From the NCBI GenBank assembly GCA_910574345.1, contig CAJSZV010000007.1, positions 1 through 64,000 on the forward strand: a stretch of DNA of 64,000 bases, read 5' to 3'. This document shows, one piece after another, positions 52,672-62,050 of the stretch. The notes beneath the pieces are model-generated. The model did no database searches. It was not told the DNA's origin and was given only the letters and a program-made list of their open reading frames with translations. Each line of letters begins with the position of its first letter. Positions within the stretch are counted from its first letter, which is position 1. This DNA comes from Clostridiaceae bacterium (GTDB lineage Bacteria; Bacillota; Clostridia; Lachnospirales; Lachnospiraceae). The position numbers and the translations under genes are program-made.

Positions 52672-54186
52672 TCAATTTTCATATAATATTGCTTCTAAAG
52701 ATACTATTTTAAAATTTCCTTTTTTACTCATATTATTATATATTTTTCCATAATCATAAGTCGCGCTTACAATTATAATCTCTGTATCTGGTATAATATC
52801 TGAAGGTAAATACACTTTATAATCTGTATGCATCTGATCCCCTAATTGGTCAATAATATATTCAATTACAATTCCAGCGGAATATAATTCATTACATAAA
52901 TGTCTTCCTAAAATTCCATATCCATATACAGCAATTTTTTTCCAGCCTTGATTTTTTATCCATTCTGCAATCGAAAATCCATTCTCTCTTAATAACATCC
53001 ATTTATCCAAAAGATGCAAATAATGTGTATCTTTAGCCTCTTTTTTAGATTCTGCATTCACCACTTCCACAGCTTCTCTTTTATCCATATTCTGCATATT
53101 TTTATATTTTGCAATACGATATTTATAATTATTTTTAGCAATTGAAATCGCTCTTAAATAACTATCCCCATATTCTTCATCTGGCTCTAGGTACATTCCC
53201 TCTCCCCATTCATTCCAGGCATTAATAAATACAATTTCTGTACCATACGAAGCGCTTTTAGCTAACAACTCTGTCAAATAATATGTAAACTTTTCTGGGG
53301 TTGCGTGTTCAATAACACATCCTCTTTCTCCTCGCCGCGGAGTATCATCATACCCAACAACACCCTCTAAAAATATATTTTTTTTAATTTTTTCTGTGAG
53401 AATACTATTCCATACATCATCATATTCTAAAATATTTACTCCTGATTTAGTATAGTTCCATGATTTTGGAATATTATCTCTACTTGTTGCCGGCTGGTAA
53501 TGTAATACTGCTTTTATACCTGCATTTTCTGATAAATCACTGCCAGACCCTACAAAATAAATTCCTGGAAGTCCATATAAATACGCTAACTTTTCCCAGT
53601 AATCTATCATTTCTGCCAAACAAAAAATATCAGATGTTTTATAGATTAAAAATAATGGCTTTCCATCAATTTTAATATATCGATCATCCTGAAAAAAAGG
53701 CAATAGGTATTCAAAATGTTGTTTCCACTGTTTTTCTCTTCCATATTTTTGATCTAACAGTATCCCATCTCCATTATGTTGCTTTTCATATGTATCTGCC
53801 CATGTATTTTTATTCTGAATATTACTCCACGATCTTGCCCAGGTTTCATTAGCCCAACAAAAACAAAACGGGATATCAATATCTGTCCAATGCAAAAGAT
53901 TTTCCGCAGGCCTCTCTAAAATTTGCCTGCCTTCCTTGAACCAATAATGATACATACACAAACCATCTATTTCATATTTCTTCATAAGACTGGATTGCCA
54001 CTCCATGGTTCTTTTATCCAGAAGATTATAATAATTTTCATTTAACGGAACTCGTGGCTGTTTATGCTCTTTATAATACTTATGTGCATTTCTCACCGCG
54101 GTCCATTCTGTAAAACCCTCCCCCCACCACTCATCGTTTTCCTTTACTTGATGAAATTGTGGAAGATACATTGCTATTACTTTCAT
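52672..54186 (-). CDS. WbsX-like glycosyltransferase (GH99-like fold) with C-terminal Rossmann module
   Basis: A 504-residue protein. Residues 1-350 are WbsX: 'VIAMYLPQFHQVKENDEWWGEGFTEWTAVRNA', 'DGLCMYHYWFKEGRQILERPAENLL', 'FCFCWANETWARSW' and 'IVFINAWNEWGEGMYLEPD'. After a charged linker, residues 395-504 form the shared module in the extended form 'WIKNQGWKKIAVYGYGILGRHLCNEL', nearly matching the small protein at 56370. WbsX proteins are found in O-antigen and capsule loci with rhamnan-like glycans; activity is putative. Confidence 0.88.
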   Translation of the reverse strand: MKVIAMYLPQFHQVKENDEWWGEGFTEWTAVRNAHKYYKEHKQPRVPLNENYYNLLDKRTMEWQSSLMKKYEIDGLCMYHYWFKEGRQILERPAENLLHWTDIDIPFCFCWANETWARSWSNIQNKNTWADTYEKQHNGDGILLDQKYGREKQWKQHFEYLLPFFQDDRYIKIDGKPLFLIYKTSDIFCLAEMIDYWEKLAYLYGLPGIYFVGSGSDLSENAGIKAVLHYQPATSRDNIPKSWNYTKSGVNILEYDDVWNSILTEKIKKNIFLEGVVGYDDTPRRGERGCVIEHATPEKFTYYLTELLAKSASYGTEIVFINAWNEWGEGMYLEPDEEYGDSYLRAISIAKNNYKYRIAKYKNMQNMDKREAVEVVNAESKKEAKDTHYLHLLDKWMLLRENGFSIAEWIKNQGWKKIAVYGYGILGRHLCNELYSAGIVIEYIIDQLGDQMHTDYKVYLPSDIIPDTEIIIVSATYDYGKIYNNMSKKGNFKIVSLEAILYEN

Positions 54187-54259
54187 CAAATATTCCTTTC
54201 TTAATTTACTTTATTATTATAGGTAAAACTTTATTTCTGTTTCTAAATTAATTATCTTC

Positions 54260-55162
54260 TTAAATAATACATTGTAATCTGCAGGACTTCATCATCAACA
54301 AAATATCCAACACGTTATAACATATAGAATTTCTCCCTACACCGGCATTGCTGTTAACTGCCTCCCAAAACTTATTCTGCCCCGGCATCCTATATAATTT
54401 TACAGATTCCTTTCGATCCGACTCATAAGGAACAAAACAAATTTTCTTTTCAAATCCCGGCAACTGCAGAAATTCCCTTTCCACATTCTCATATTCCGTA
54501 TACATTTCCACCAAAATATTATTCCAATTAAATTTGTCTCTCCGTCTTTTCCAGTTACGAATTGCGGCCTCCCCGTCTAATTCATGATTACATTTAATCG
54601 AAACGTCTTCCAATTTTAATACCGGAACCTCTATATTGCTGTTTGTATCCATCCTCTTTTCACCATTCCAAATCGGATCGGCTTTCAAATATCGCTCTAA
54701 ATCATTCAATATTTTTATATAGTCCATATCCGAAAAAGAAACATTTTTAAAAGGTGACAAACACTCTATCCCCAATGTGTGACAAATCAGGCCGCCCCAG
54801 CAATTATTAGAAACAATACTCAGCTTACTGTTTTTTAATCTTATATATTCCCCAAAATTCAAATTCGGAATCTGCATGACTCGAAAAGGAATTATTTTTT
54901 CCCTCTCAATTCCCATACCCTCTACCGCTTCATTTATGATTTCATCAAAATAGAGATCCGTTGCTACAATAATATAGTCAAACTCCTTTGTTATAATTTC
55001 ACTTTTATGAATAATCGGATATCCATCCAGTGTCATGTTCCCGAAACATTCATTCGCCGCTAACGCTGCTACTTCAATCTGATTAGAAATTTCAAAATAA
55101 TGTATGGTATTCAATAACTGATTATATACATTCCCTATTCCCCAAATAATTATTTTATACAT
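54260..55162 (-). CDS. DUF1919 exopolysaccharide protein with N-terminal Rossmann module
   Basis: A 300-residue protein. Residues 1-100 are a divergent module ('YKIIIWGIGNVYNQLLNTIHYF'). From about 115 comes DUF1919: 'LSIVSNNCWGGLICHTLGIECLSPFKNVSFSDMDYIKILNDLERYL', 'AIRNWKRRRDKFNWNNILVEMY', 'ICFVPYES'. DUF1919 is known only from exopolysaccharide loci and is thought to be transferase-like. The gene is strongly AT-rich. Confidence 0.8.
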   Translation of the reverse strand: MYKIIIWGIGNVYNQLLNTIHYFEISNQIEVAALAANECFGNMTLDGYPIIHKSEIITKEFDYIIVATDLYFDEIINEAVEGMGIEREKIIPFRVMQIPNLNFGEYIRLKNSKLSIVSNNCWGGLICHTLGIECLSPFKNVSFSDMDYIKILNDLERYLKADPIWNGEKRMDTNSNIEVPVLKLEDVSIKCNHELDGEAAIRNWKRRRDKFNWNNILVEMYTEYENVEREFLQLPGFEKKICFVPYESDRKESVKLYRMPGQNKFWEAVNSNAGVGRNSICYNVLDILLMMKSCRLQCII

Positions 55163-55165
55163 GGC

Positions 55166-56341
55166 CTAATTTCCCTTTTGTGATAGAATCTCCCAATAAA
55201 CCTCACATATCTTTTTTGCATAATCTTTAATATTAAAATTCAATACCGCATACGCTTTCGCATTCTTAATAATTTTCTCCTGGTCACCCCAGTTTGTTAT
55301 TACATCATATATTTTCTCACCTAAGTCACATATATCGCCGGATTCATATACATACCCGTTAACACCATTCCTTATGATCTCTGCTGTTCCAGCACAATCA
55401 GCCCCAATCACCACATTTTCACTTAACATGCTCTCAACCGTGACCCTTCCAAAGCCTTCACTTCTCGAACACATCAGAGCGATATCCGCCTGTCTTCTCA
55501 ATTCCCTTAAATCTGACTGAAATGCTATCATTTCTATATAAGGCCCCAACTGATGTATCTCTATATATCTTTGTATCTCCCTTCCATACTCATTGGAATA
55601 ATCCCCAACTATTTTTAAGCAGATATGTTTCATTCCCCGCCGGCATATCAAATACTCTACCGCCTTAACAGCATCAAGCTGCCCCTTCGACTCCTGTATG
55701 GAACCACATATTATTATTGTAAATTTTTCAGGATTCCTTTCAAAAGCCCCATCCAACCTATAATGATCAATATTAAATCCATTGTAAATCTTTATCTCAT
55801 GGGCGCCAAAAAGCATTCTCCTGTGTATCTTTTTCACATACTCAGAGATGCAGATGATTCTCTGTGTTTTTAATAAAGCATATTTATACTGCAGTCTGCT
55901 GTCGTAAAGCAAGCCGAAATCCTTCTTAAGAGCCTCCCTTATATGCCAAACATGAGGTATCTTAACTCTCTGACTCAGCCTGGCACCAATCATATGGGTC
56001 AAACTGTTCGTATGAATAATATCGATTTTCCATTTCCCTACATAGTCCTCCATTTCCTCCAAACACCTGGTATTCATTGTCCTGCGCAGCTCCCGCAGCC
56101 AAAAATCGCCCTCGTTTTTCCTGTGAACAGACGGGCAATATGGTAAAAAAGCATATCTGACTCCTATTTTATCTAATAGATCTGTCAGTTCATGTCTCTC
56201 CTTTAGACTTCCCTCCTGAGGAATAAAGAAAAACAGCTGATGACCTAACCTACTTAACTCAGAGGCCAAATCCAGCAAAGATCTTGTTGCTCCATACAGA
56301 CTGATGCTATGTGTAATAAACAGAATACGAATCACTTTCAT
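55166..56341 (-). CDS. GT4-family glycosyltransferase
   Basis: A 391-residue GT-B enzyme: 'RILFITHSISLYGATRSLLDLASELSRLGHQLFFFIP' (acceptor domain), 'DIIHTNSLTHMIGARLSQRVKIPHVWHIREAL', then the donor domain 'KFTIIICGSIQESKGQLDAVKAVEYL' and the EX7E-type 'ALMCSRSEGFGRVTVESMLSENVVIGADCAGTAEIIRNGVNGYV'. Complete, with no fused module. ATG 56341 follows AGGGG; the extended frame to 56380 overlaps the preceding gene. Confidence 0.93.
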   Translation of the reverse strand: MKVIRILFITHSISLYGATRSLLDLASELSRLGHQLFFFIPQEGSLKERHELTDLLDKIGVRYAFLPYCPSVHRKNEGDFWLRELRRTMNTRCLEEMEDYVGKWKIDIIHTNSLTHMIGARLSQRVKIPHVWHIREALKKDFGLLYDSRLQYKYALLKTQRIICISEYVKKIHRRMLFGAHEIKIYNGFNIDHYRLDGAFERNPEKFTIIICGSIQESKGQLDAVKAVEYLICRRGMKHICLKIVGDYSNEYGREIQRYIEIHQLGPYIEMIAFQSDLRELRRQADIALMCSRSEGFGRVTVESMLSENVVIGADCAGTAEIIRNGVNGYVYESGDICDLGEKIYDVITNWGDQEKIIKNAKAYAVLNFNIKDYAKKICEVYWEILSQKGN

Positions 56342-56369
56342 TTCCCCTGTTATCCTTAAAAGTTTACAG

Positions 56370-56858
56370 CTATAGATCATGAAGAATCGATTCCAGTGAC
56401 AAAATCCTTACCTCTTTCCCCATTCTCTCCAATAAACTGCAATATATCTTTTCATACTGCATAAAAGACGTAACAACAATGGTATCCACATCCATGTTCT
56501 TAGGAAGATCATCCGGACTAATAACCCACAACCCTTGAATATGTATATCATCGGCTCTCCTGTCCAAACCACAGACAACCTCCAAGCCACTGCCTTTTAA
56601 TTCCTCAAATAATCGCTGGCCAAGATAACTCATTCCATATATTCCGATTCTTTCACATCCCTGGTTTTGCAGATACTCCCATATAGTTCTGTTTTGCTGA
56701 CGCACTTCAATCCACTTGACACTCAGCTCATATAACAGCAAATGCTTGTCCGACATTTGCTTCCAAAAAGCAATATCACCAATCAGTTTTCTATTGACGC
56801 AGCGATATCCCAAGAAAATTCCGACTGCAAAACTTACAACAACAAAAAAAAGAGCCAT
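56370..56858 (-). CDS. membrane-anchored Rossmann-module protein
   Basis: A 162-residue protein. An N-terminal membrane helix 'ALFFVVVSFAVGIFLGY' is followed by 'HLLLYELSVKWIEVRQQNRTIWEYLQNQGCERIGIYGMSYLGQRLFEELKGSGLEVVCGLDRRADD', the same helix plus Rossmann unit that ends the WbsX-like protein. Apart from the anchor it is the module alone. It could place a nucleotide-binding or adaptor unit at the membrane where the glycan is built (inference). Confidence 0.7.
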   Translation of the reverse strand: MALFFVVVSFAVGIFLGYRCVNRKLIGDIAFWKQMSDKHLLLYELSVKWIEVRQQNRTIWEYLQNQGCERIGIYGMSYLGQRLFEELKGSGLEVVCGLDRRADDIHIQGLWVISPDDLPKNMDVDTIVVTSFMQYEKIYCSLLERMGKEVRILSLESILHDL

Positions 56859-56864
56859 ATTCCT

Positions 56865-58361
56865 TTACTTTCCCCAATCATATTCGTACAGTTCCCTCCA
56901 TTGGCCAAGCTTCCTGTCAGGATCAAACTCATTCATCGCCGCTGAATAATTCCAATCCTCATACTCGTTATATAAGAATTCATCCATGGATTCATGTATC
57001 ACAGAATAATAATCACTTGTCTTATATCCAAGATACTTCATATTTTCAGCAGCCTCTGAATCCGGCTTGAGATATACTTTAACCCTCAGCCAGAATAACA
57101 ATTCTAATGTATCCCTCCCTGAAAGATGTTCCATTCCAAATACCGCCACATCCATATTTGATAAAAATTCCACATACTCTTTATAATCCATATAATCAGT
57201 AACTGCAGTAAACCGATCTTTAAAATGCTCCCTTCCATACTCTTCTATGGTTCTCCGCAAAGCTTCCGGTCCATAGGAAGTAATGCAGTATATGTGAATG
57301 GGCTTTTTATCCCCCTCCAAATACCTTAATGTTTCCATTGCCTTCGTATATTCAATAGGAGAATGGGCAATCAAAACATTATTTGCCCCCGCTTTTTTCT
57401 TATAGACCTTTTCAGTCAGCCTTGCATAGGAACATCGATTATTAAACCAAACTGCTTTTAAGGTTACAGGAAAATACCTTATCAAACTTTCTTTTTCGGT
57501 CACGAACGTATGGGTAATTATTCTGGCATACTGAAGAATCTTTTCTATATAAACATTGGTATAGGGATTCCTCCCTACACTTCCTGACCATGGAATAAAA
57601 ATTCCCTTTTCCCTCACCAGATCAAGTCTTTCACTGAAATATTCCGAAATCTCCGGCAGCAGATACTCACTGTGAAATAAAATTTTATCAGCAGCACGCA
57701 GCAGCTGATCCAGGGGTTTTTTATTATCCTCCCAATCATATAAATTCAAGCGGTATCTTCCTCTATGCAGCAAATAGATATTATGAAATTCCTTTGATAA
57801 CCTTATGTAGCTGTCCCAAAGCCCATATCCATCCTTACAATTCCCTTCCGTCATATAGATAACAAAAAAATGCTCCTTCATATGAAATCCATACTCAATG
57901 AATTCCGTTACGGATTTAAGAAATTTCTCATCAGGTATGAGATGTATATATTTAAACTTCTGTCCTTCACGGATACGGTTGTCATAAATATCAGGAGAAA
58001 ACTTTGATAAGTAGTTCCCAACCAGTTCCTGTATCTCCTCTGACAAATAGAAATAAACCTTCTCATATCCCATGTCCGCCGCCTGCTTTGAAATAGCCTT
58101 CCAATCATAGATACAAGAAAACAAAACTGCATCCTCTATGCCGCCATGGGGCTTTACAACAGGTATTCCATCCAGGTCCATATTCCATTTTGCTTCCTGG
58201 TTGTCAAAAATACACAGAATATCTTTTTTATCTATATATTCAAATAAGCGCCTGTTTCTTTCCTTGTCAGCCCCAAATAAAATGATCTTTTTTCCTTCCC
58301 TGACAAGGTCAATATTAAAATCTTCCAGAAGTTTTCCATTCAGGTACCAAAACAGCATCAT
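56865..58361 (-). CDS. WecF-like (GT56) putative Fuc4NAc transferase with N-terminal Rossmann module
   Basis: A 498-residue protein. The module 'KKIILFGADKERNRRLFEYIDKKDILCIFDNQEAKWN' covers 20-125. Then comes 'KYIHLIPDEKFLKSVTEFIE', and further 'NNVLIAHSPIEYTKAMETLRYLEG', 'DYMDYKEYVEFLSNMDVAVFGMEHLSGRDTLELLFWLRVKVYL', which follow the pattern of WecF (4-alpha-L-fucosyltransferase, GT56): a phosphate loop, then the 'xxYxxxLxxxDxxxFxxxxxxGxxTLxLLxxxxxxVxL' stretch. With WecE- and WecD-like genes close by, transfer of Fuc4NAc is likely. GAGGT precedes ATG 58361. Confidence 0.65.
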   Translation of the reverse strand: MMLFWYLNGKLLEDFNIDLVREGKKIILFGADKERNRRLFEYIDKKDILCIFDNQEAKWNMDLDGIPVVKPHGGIEDAVLFSCIYDWKAISKQAADMGYEKVYFYLSEEIQELVGNYLSKFSPDIYDNRIREGQKFKYIHLIPDEKFLKSVTEFIEYGFHMKEHFFVIYMTEGNCKDGYGLWDSYIRLSKEFHNIYLLHRGRYRLNLYDWEDNKKPLDQLLRAADKILFHSEYLLPEISEYFSERLDLVREKGIFIPWSGSVGRNPYTNVYIEKILQYARIITHTFVTEKESLIRYFPVTLKAVWFNNRCSYARLTEKVYKKKAGANNVLIAHSPIEYTKAMETLRYLEGDKKPIHIYCITSYGPEALRRTIEEYGREHFKDRFTAVTDYMDYKEYVEFLSNMDVAVFGMEHLSGRDTLELLFWLRVKVYLKPDSEAAENMKYLGYKTSDYYSVIHESMDEFLYNEYEDWNYSAAMNEFDPDRKLGQWRELYEYDWGK

Positions 58362-58427
58362 TTCTACCTCACATGTATCAAACAATATCTATCATTGGCC
58401 AAAAACTGCTTATTACCTCACCATCTA

Positions 58428-59567
58428 TCATAATTCATTCTCATTTTTAGACAAAACCACTTTATAAGTTATAAGTTTATCCGTAGATTTAGCCTTTACA
58501 AAATCATTGACATACTTATCCGGGATATAAATACCGCACATACAATTATCAAATATATAAAAATTCTTAAAATACTCTCCCGATGCCTCATATATAACTC
58601 TGACTATATCCAAATTAACTGCTCCAGAAGCATACCTGCAATCATGCCATACAATAAAATCACGAATCGGATTAAAATGATCCATCACTTTTAAGCTGTC
58701 TATCAAAACTCCCTCATAACTGTGGTCCCCGTCAATAAAGTACAGGCCGATATCCTCTTTAATTTTTTCAAAATCAAATTCCTTACTGTCCTCCTGATAC
58801 TGAATCATATTCCGGCCTGTTACAAGCCTGTTAGAATAATCGTTCATATGGCGAAGGTGACACCAGTTTTTCATATGTGCAGGATGCTCCTCCGGTACAG
58901 AAATGCTGTAGCATTTTTCTACTAAATTCGATATAATCGTGAGAGAATCCCCTATATATGTACCAATCTCCAAATATGCAGAAATCTGATATCTTAAAAC
59001 AAGACTTTGCAGCAATGCATAATCAAGCATACCGCTTCCGCCCCATGTCATAGATAACGTTTCAAATTCTAAACTTTGCTTTCCGCATTCTTCTATAAAT
59101 CTTCCAACATTTAAAGCTCTGTCAAATATTTCCCTTTCTCCCGGACAACTAAAAGGCTCCTCCGACTCCAATAGCTTTTTGCTCCTTTTAATCCCAGCCA
59201 ATGTTCTATAAAGCTTTAACATCTCATATTCCACATGCAATATGTTACGAAACCCCATTCTCTCCAAATTATCTCTTACAGTCGAAACAACACCCTTATC
59301 CTTAATTGCGATGATAACCGTTGAATCTATATCCTCTGCATAAGTATCAATACACTTAACCTGGATTCCCTCCAGAATATGTTCATTATTATCAAGAGCA
59401 GTAACCGCTATGCCTATAACCTTCCCCTTAATATCATCCCCAAACATAGAAAGACATTGTCTGCTAATATTTCCAGCCCCATATATAATCAATTTTTTAG
59501 AGCATTCAATACCATCAAAAAAATCTTTTCCATATCTCATTACATCATATCCTGTAAGACAAGCCAT
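58428..59567 (-). CDS. class I SAM methyltransferase with N-terminal Rossmann module
   Basis: A 379-residue protein. The module 'KKLIIYGAGNISRQCLSMFGDDIKGKVIGIAV' and 'DSTVIIAIKDKGVVSTVRDNLERMGF' occupies 20-110. From about 190, 'SAYLEIGTYIGDSLTIISNLVEKCYSISVPEEH' (SAM motif I), 'IGLYFIDGDHSYEGVLIDSLKVMDHF' and 'FIVWHDCRYASGAVNLDIVRVI' are typical of Methyltransf_24 type enzymes (metal-binding D/D/N region). It may methylate a sugar of the repeat unit. GGAGG precedes the ATG. Confidence 0.87.
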   Translation of the reverse strand: MACLTGYDVMRYGKDFFDGIECSKKLIIYGAGNISRQCLSMFGDDIKGKVIGIAVTALDNNEHILEGIQVKCIDTYAEDIDSTVIIAIKDKGVVSTVRDNLERMGFRNILHVEYEMLKLYRTLAGIKRSKKLLESEEPFSCPGEREIFDRALNVGRFIEECGKQSLEFETLSMTWGGSGMLDYALLQSLVLRYQISAYLEIGTYIGDSLTIISNLVEKCYSISVPEEHPAHMKNWCHLRHMNDYSNRLVTGRNMIQYQEDSKEFDFEKIKEDIGLYFIDGDHSYEGVLIDSLKVMDHFNPIRDFIVWHDCRYASGAVNLDIVRVIYEASGEYFKNFYIFDNCMCGIYIPDKYVNDFVKAKSTDKLITYKVVLSKNENEL

Positions 59568-59603
59568 TCCTATTTTCCTCCAATTTTACTTTCCGCTTAA
59601 ATG

Positions 59604-60878
59604 TTACTTCATACTCAAAAATATACTTTCCCCCATTGTTTTATGTCCAGACCTGTCCTTTATCATCCCCTTCCTCAGATCATCAATTTTCGTACAATAT
59701 ACGGACAAGGGCAAATCCTCTTCTGAAACATCCCACTTCTCATCCTCATCCAGCCTGATCCATTTATAAAACTGTCGCCTGTTTTCCTTGTATAATTCAC
59801 GCAAAAACCTTTCATAATCCGCCCACTCTAATACTAATTCCACATAAGACACTGCATGATCCTTTATATCATAGATCAGTAACGGCATACTCTTCTCATC
59901 CGAGGTAAACAATCGTTTATCCCCATACGCTATGCAAGTCTGAAACCGCTCCGGCCCCCATAACATACTTTGGGCATACTCATGCAAGCCCCTGTCTGCC
60001 TGAACCTCCCCGGTCTCCATATCCACAGCCACATATTCATGAGCCAAAAACGGCGCCAAAACCAAATACTTGCCAATCACATCCCCGGCCAAATACATGA
60101 AATCAGCCTGACCTTCCCAATCAACATCCAGCATAATTCTTTTTTCTTCAAAGGAATTATAATTCAGCAGCAGCAAGTCTTTCCCTATGCCATGCGGTAA
60201 AAAAATCATCCAATCCTTATAGTTCTTAATAATCCGATAGGCTTCTCCACTATGCCTCCAGGGATAAAACTGAAATTCACCTGTTCCAGTATCAAACATT
60301 ACCAGCCTTTCACTGTCCCGCGGACACATCCAAATCCTGTCCCCCCCAAAACAGGCATCACTAAAATTCGACCTGCCATCCTTAAAACATAAATTCTCCC
60401 TTAATTCTTTAAACTCCCTGACCTGACCTGTAGTCATATCAACATGCAAAAACATATTATATCCAATAGGCACAAGCCAAAATTCCGCCTCCCCCTCCTG
60501 GTAGCAGCACTTAAATTTCCCATAACGGATTCCCTGCTTCCCCATAATCTCCCTGCCCTCTTTGGGCAGACCAATATAGGTTATGTCCAACGTCTCTAAA
60601 TCCACTCTGACAATGTTTTGTGCATACGCCGGAATGAGCCATACCCTTCCCTCAAAATAGATTGCCTGGCCAAATAACTGCTGATTTTCCGGTTCTCCAT
60701 CAAATATCCTTAGCAGACTGCATTGTCCCGTATTTAAGTTAAACTTATAAAACCCATTATCATGCCATGCTGAAAAATATAGTTCCTCATCCACCACACA
60801 CCCGGCTAAAAAAGCAAGTCTTCTTCCACCCTCTTTTTTTATCCTGATTCCTTCATTTATCACTTCTTTTAATTTCAT
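59604..60878 (-). CDS. cytosolic beta-propeller-like protein of unknown function
   Basis: This 424-residue protein has about six repeating units of the form 'xxxxFxGxxxLxPxxxxxxxxVDxxTGxxxxF': 'LYFSAWHDNGFYKFNLNTGQCSLL', 'RVWLIPAYAQNIVRVDLETLDITYI', 'EFWLVPIGYNMFLHVDMTTGQVREF', 'RIWMCPRDSERLVMFDTGTGEFQFY', 'YLVLAPFLAHEYVAVDMETGEVQAD'. This predicts a beta-propeller (Kelch/WD-like). There is no signal peptide and no catalytic motif. I do not recognise a family. It lies between the wecE-like and methyltransferase genes and may be a scaffold or a lectin-like regulator (speculation). Confidence 0.65.
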   Translation of the reverse strand: MKLKEVINEGIRIKKEGGRRLAFLAGCVVDEELYFSAWHDNGFYKFNLNTGQCSLLRIFDGEPENQQLFGQAIYFEGRVWLIPAYAQNIVRVDLETLDITYIGLPKEGREIMGKQGIRYGKFKCCYQEGEAEFWLVPIGYNMFLHVDMTTGQVREFKELRENLCFKDGRSNFSDACFGGDRIWMCPRDSERLVMFDTGTGEFQFYPWRHSGEAYRIIKNYKDWMIFLPHGIGKDLLLLNYNSFEEKRIMLDVDWEGQADFMYLAGDVIGKYLVLAPFLAHEYVAVDMETGEVQADRGLHEYAQSMLWGPERFQTCIAYGDKRLFTSDEKSMPLLIYDIKDHAVSYVELVLEWADYERFLRELYKENRRQFYKWIRLDEDEKWDVSEEDLPLSVYCTKIDDLRKGMIKDRSGHKTMGESIFLSMK

Positions 60879-60900
60879 GTTGACCTCTGCTAAATTCTAC

Positions 60901-62022
60901 TTAAACCCCGTCTATGTACGTTTCAATTACCTTTGCCACCTTTGTGATCTCTTCTCCCCTTAATCCATACCACATAGGCAGACGGATCAGCCGCTCACTT
61001 TCCTTTGTTGTAAATACATCCTCTCCAAAAAAACGCCCAAACTTTCGTCCGCCCTCCGAAGAATGAAGAGGCACATAGTGAAATACAGCCCCTATGTCAT
61101 GTGCTGCCAGATAGGCAAGCATATGCTGTCTCTCCTTTAAATCCTTTACCTTAATATAAAATATGTGAGCATTATGACTGCAAAACTCCGGAACCTGCGG
61201 CAAGTCTATAGGAAGCCCTTTCAGTTCCCCATAATACTGCTCCCAGGAACATAACCTGTCCTCATTAATCTCATCCGCCCGCTCTAGCTGCGCATATAAA
61301 ACAGCTGCATTGATCTCACTTGGCAAATAGGAAGAACCTATGTCTACCCAACTGTATTTATCAACCATGCCCCGGAAAAATCTGGCACGATTCGTACCCT
61401 TTTCCCGCAGTATCTCTGCCTTCTCAACATACTGCTCATCATTAATAACAAGAGCTCCGCCCTCTCCCATAGTATAATTCTTAGTTTCATGAAAACTATA
61501 ACAGCCCAAAGTCCCTATGGTCCCCAAAGCTTTTCCTTTATATGCCGCCATGACTCCCTGAGCCGCATCCTCCACCACAGGCAGGCCATATTGTTTGGCA
61601 AGCTCCATAATTTTATCCATTTCACATGACACGCCCGCATAATGCACAACTACAATAGCCTTTGTTTTATCAGTTATTGCAGCCTCTATTTTTTCCTCAT
61701 CTATATTCAGAGTGTCCGGTCTGATATCCACAAACACAATTTTAGCCCCGCGAAGAACAAAAGCATTGGCGGTTGTGACAAAGGTATAAGACGGCATAAT
61801 CACTTCATCCCCTGGCCCTATATCCAACAAAATGGCACACATCTCCAATGCCGCCGTACAAGAGGTTGTCAATAAAATTTTTTTCGCCTGGAATCTCTCC
61901 TCCATCCATTTGGAGCATAGCTTGGTATATGTTCCGTCACCTGCGATCCTGCTACTTCTCAATGCCTCCGTCACATACTTTTCAGCTGCCGGAAGATATG
62001 GTGCTTTATTAAAAGGTATCAT
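60901..62022 (-). CDS. wecE: dTDP-4-amino-4,6-dideoxygalactose transaminase
   Basis: A 373-residue PLP enzyme (DegT/DnrJ/EryC1/StrS) that aminates dTDP-4-keto-6-deoxyglucose to dTDP-Fuc4N. It follows E. coli WecE closely: 'IPFNKAP', 'LLTTSCTAALEMCAILLDIGPGDEVIMPSYTFVTTANAFVLRGAKIVFVD', 'VVEDAAQGVMAAYKGKALGTIGTLGCYSFHETKNYTMGEGGALV' (PLP Lys in HETKN), 'REKGTNRARFFRGMVDKYSWVDIGSSYLPSEINAA', 'VFHYVPLHSS'. rmlA and rmlB, which supply its substrate, are not in the window. Confidence 0.93.
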   Translation of the reverse strand: MIPFNKAPYLPAAEKYVTEALRSSRIAGDGTYTKLCSKWMEERFQAKKILLTTSCTAALEMCAILLDIGPGDEVIMPSYTFVTTANAFVLRGAKIVFVDIRPDTLNIDEEKIEAAITDKTKAIVVVHYAGVSCEMDKIMELAKQYGLPVVEDAAQGVMAAYKGKALGTIGTLGCYSFHETKNYTMGEGGALVINDEQYVEKAEILREKGTNRARFFRGMVDKYSWVDIGSSYLPSEINAAVLYAQLERADEINEDRLCSWEQYYGELKGLPIDLPQVPEFCSHNAHIFYIKVKDLKERQHMLAYLAAHDIGAVFHYVPLHSSEGGRKFGRFFGEDVFTTKESERLIRLPMWYGLRGEEITKVAKVIETYIDGV

Positions 62023-62050
62023 AATTACATCGCCCCTCTATAAATTTAAA

